Origin: Hyphomicrobiales bacterium
Lineage (GTDB): Bacteria > Pseudomonadota > Alphaproteobacteria > Rhizobiales > Rhizobiaceae
Direction of reading: 5' to 3'
Assembly (NCBI GenBank): GCA_011087745.1
Contig: JAALLB010000095.1
Span: 1 to 6,968 of the forward strand
DNA length: 6,968 nucleotides
A program made the position numbers and the translations under genes. The notes under the pieces were generated by a model. The model saw only the letters and a program-made list of their open reading frames with translations. It was not told where the DNA came from and searched no databases. This document shows, in pieces, positions 5,717 to 6,968 of this stretch (the stretch's first letter is position 1; every line of letters begins with the position of its first letter).

Positions 5717-6967
5717 TTAAAGTGCAGCTTTTTCAGCGGCAACGACATCGTCAACAGCTTGCTTGTCTTTGTGATCAAGACCTTCCAATTCGACTGAATG
5801 AGGCATTCTAAGGATTCCCATGCCGGCCATAATCTTGGAGACTATGAATGCTGGAAGGAAACCCAGTACAAAGAACATGATGACCGCGCCAATGAACTGA
5901 CCAAGCGGGTTAATTGTGGCGTAACCTTCATACGGCGATGACGGTGCTCCCCACAACATGAAGCCTGCATAGCCGTGAACAGCAACTGCACCTACAGCAT
6001 CATCGATTTTGAAACGACGCTCAACATAAAAGTGAAGTTTATAAGCCGCCCATGCACCAAATCCACCAATCAGCATTGCCTGGATCGGATGATACAGATC
6101 ATTACCAGCAGAAGCGGTGATGATCCCTGCCAGTCCACCAGAGAAGGTCCAGAAAGGATCTCCTTTGGAAACCATGTAGGCCATTAACATTCCTCCTGAT
6201 AGCGACATCAAGAAGTTGAAGGTTATTGCACCCAATGTTGTTGGCGCTAGATAGATGTTTGTGGCAGTCCAGGTTACACCCGTGATTTGGCCATCGATCA
6301 CCTCTGGCGCAATGATTGGAACGTTACACACTGCATAAAACCCCCAGAAGCCGGTATAGATCATAAACAGACCTAACACGACCATCCAAGGGTTATGCGG
6401 AGGAATATCGCGCGGCGTTCCATCAGCCGCAAATTTACCAAGCCGTGGTCCCAAGACATACAATACGCCTAGTGCGTAACCACCAGCAATTGCGTGAATA
6501 ACACCTGATGCATAGGCATCATGATATCCAAGCAGTTGAACCATCCAACCACCGTAATGCCAACCCCAGGCAGCATCTATGATCCAGAAAACTGAACCAA
6601 TTAGAACTGCATGGATCCAGAACGCTGTAGAGCGAATACGCTCAATAACCGAACCAGAAACAATTGAAGCTGCTGTCCATGAGAACAGCAAGAAGGCTGC
6701 CCAGAAAACGCCGGTTATCCGATCGCCCAAATGGGTTGCCATTGTTGGCGAGTTCGCAGCATTGGCAGAACCATCAACAAAACCGCCTGTAAAGCCAGGA
6801 CCATTTGGAAATGCCCAATAGATCCACCAGCCAAAGAAAAAGAACGTAATTGTAACCAATGGTATTAACATGGAATTTTTCATTAAAGTATGCAGGTGGT
6901 TCCTACGCCGTGAAGCGCCGGCCTCAGTCCTGAAGCTTCCGGAGACTTTTTGTCGAACCTTTGTCAT
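5717..6967 (-). CDS. amt: Ammonium transporter, Amt family (5' end at window edge)
   Basis: This inner-membrane channel moves ammonium/ammonia into the cell for nitrogen assimilation. The visible 416 residues contain family hallmarks: SASIVSGSVIER-like sequence at about 100-110 (TAASIVSGSVIER), Asp150 and the first pore histidine His158 in GYHDAYASGVIHAIAGG, the internal NPW block, and the second pore histidine His331 in DDAVGAVAVHGYAGF. The C-terminal tail has the LEGLD element typical of Amt cytoplasmic ends. Oddities: the ATG at 6967 is at the last codon of the window and the frame is still open, so it may be internal. The residues before EAGASRRRNHLHTLMKNS are hydrophilic (TKVRQKVSGSF), where the first membrane helix of Amt is expected. 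The stretch after His331 passes to MLWGAPSSP after six residues, shorter than in Amt proteins such as AmtB. The family is firm, but whether the protein is functional is uncertain. Confidence 0.88.
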   Translation of the reverse strand: MTKVRQKVSGSFRTEAGASRRRNHLHTLMKNSMLIPLVTITFFFFGWWIYWAFPNGPGFTGGFVDGSANAANSPTMATHLGDRITGVFWAAFLLFSWTAASIVSGSVIERIRSTAFWIHAVLIGSVFWIIDAAWGWHYGGWMVQLLGYHDAYASGVIHAIAGGYALGVLYVLGPRLGKFAADGTPRDIPPHNPWMVVLGLFMIYTGFWGFYAVCNVPIIAPEVIDGQITGVTWTATNIYLAPTTLGAITFNFLMSLSGGMLMAYMVSKGDPFWTFSGGLAGIITASAGNDLYHPIQAMLIGGFGAWAAYKLHFYVERRFKIDDAVGAVAVHGYAGFMLWGAPSSPYEGYATINPLGQFIGAVIMFFVLGFLPAFIVSKIMAGMGILRMPHSVELEGLDHKDKQAVDDVVAAEKAAL

Positions 6968-6968
6968 G

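Overview
The window looks like a stretch of a mid-GC alphaproteobacterial chromosome, probably marine. This is inferred from protein style: a tripartite TRAP transporter with separate DctP, DctQ and DctM, a DadA-like flavoenzyme, and an Amt protein of the type I associate with Rhodobacter-like and SAR116-like bacteria. I cannot name a genus. There are no rRNA or tRNA genes, CRISPR arrays or insertion sequences.

Layout. Positions 52-4655 hold a tightly packed minus-strand operon, read from right to left: a D-amino acid dehydrogenase-like FAD enzyme (dadA-like), then dctP (periplasmic binding protein), dctQ (small permease), dctM (large permease), and last the decayed remnant of a BASS/bile acid:sodium symporter-like membrane protein. 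Gaps between these genes are 21, 59 and 3 bp, and the remnant overlaps the dctM stop by four bases. The only gap with visible structure is dctP-dctQ, which holds an 8-bp perfect hairpin.

Divergent from the operon, separated by only 40 bp, is a plus-strand gene (4696-5388) for a two-cysteine Asp/Glu/hydantoin racemase-like protein. It ends at a strong symmetrical hairpin (5410-5441) shared with a convergent minus-strand pair. That pair is an ammonium transporter (5717-6967, running to the window edge) followed by a 71-residue single-pass membrane protein (5478-5693).

How the genes may work together (inference). The TRAP system would import an amino-acid-like anion. The racemase would interconvert its enantiomers. 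The DadA-like enzyme would oxidatively deaminate the D-form to a 2-oxo acid and ammonium, passing electrons to the respiratory chain. The neighbouring Amt fits a nitrogen-acquisition theme but is a separate transcription unit. The substrate cannot be read from the sequence.

Oddities. The BASS-like gene carries a nonsense codon, a one-base deletion in a T-run and a further deletion/frameshift. The Amt frame shows no recognisable first membrane helix and seems short by several residues just after its second pore histidine. The racemase has no clear ribosome binding site, and a 14-codon frame overlaps its start.
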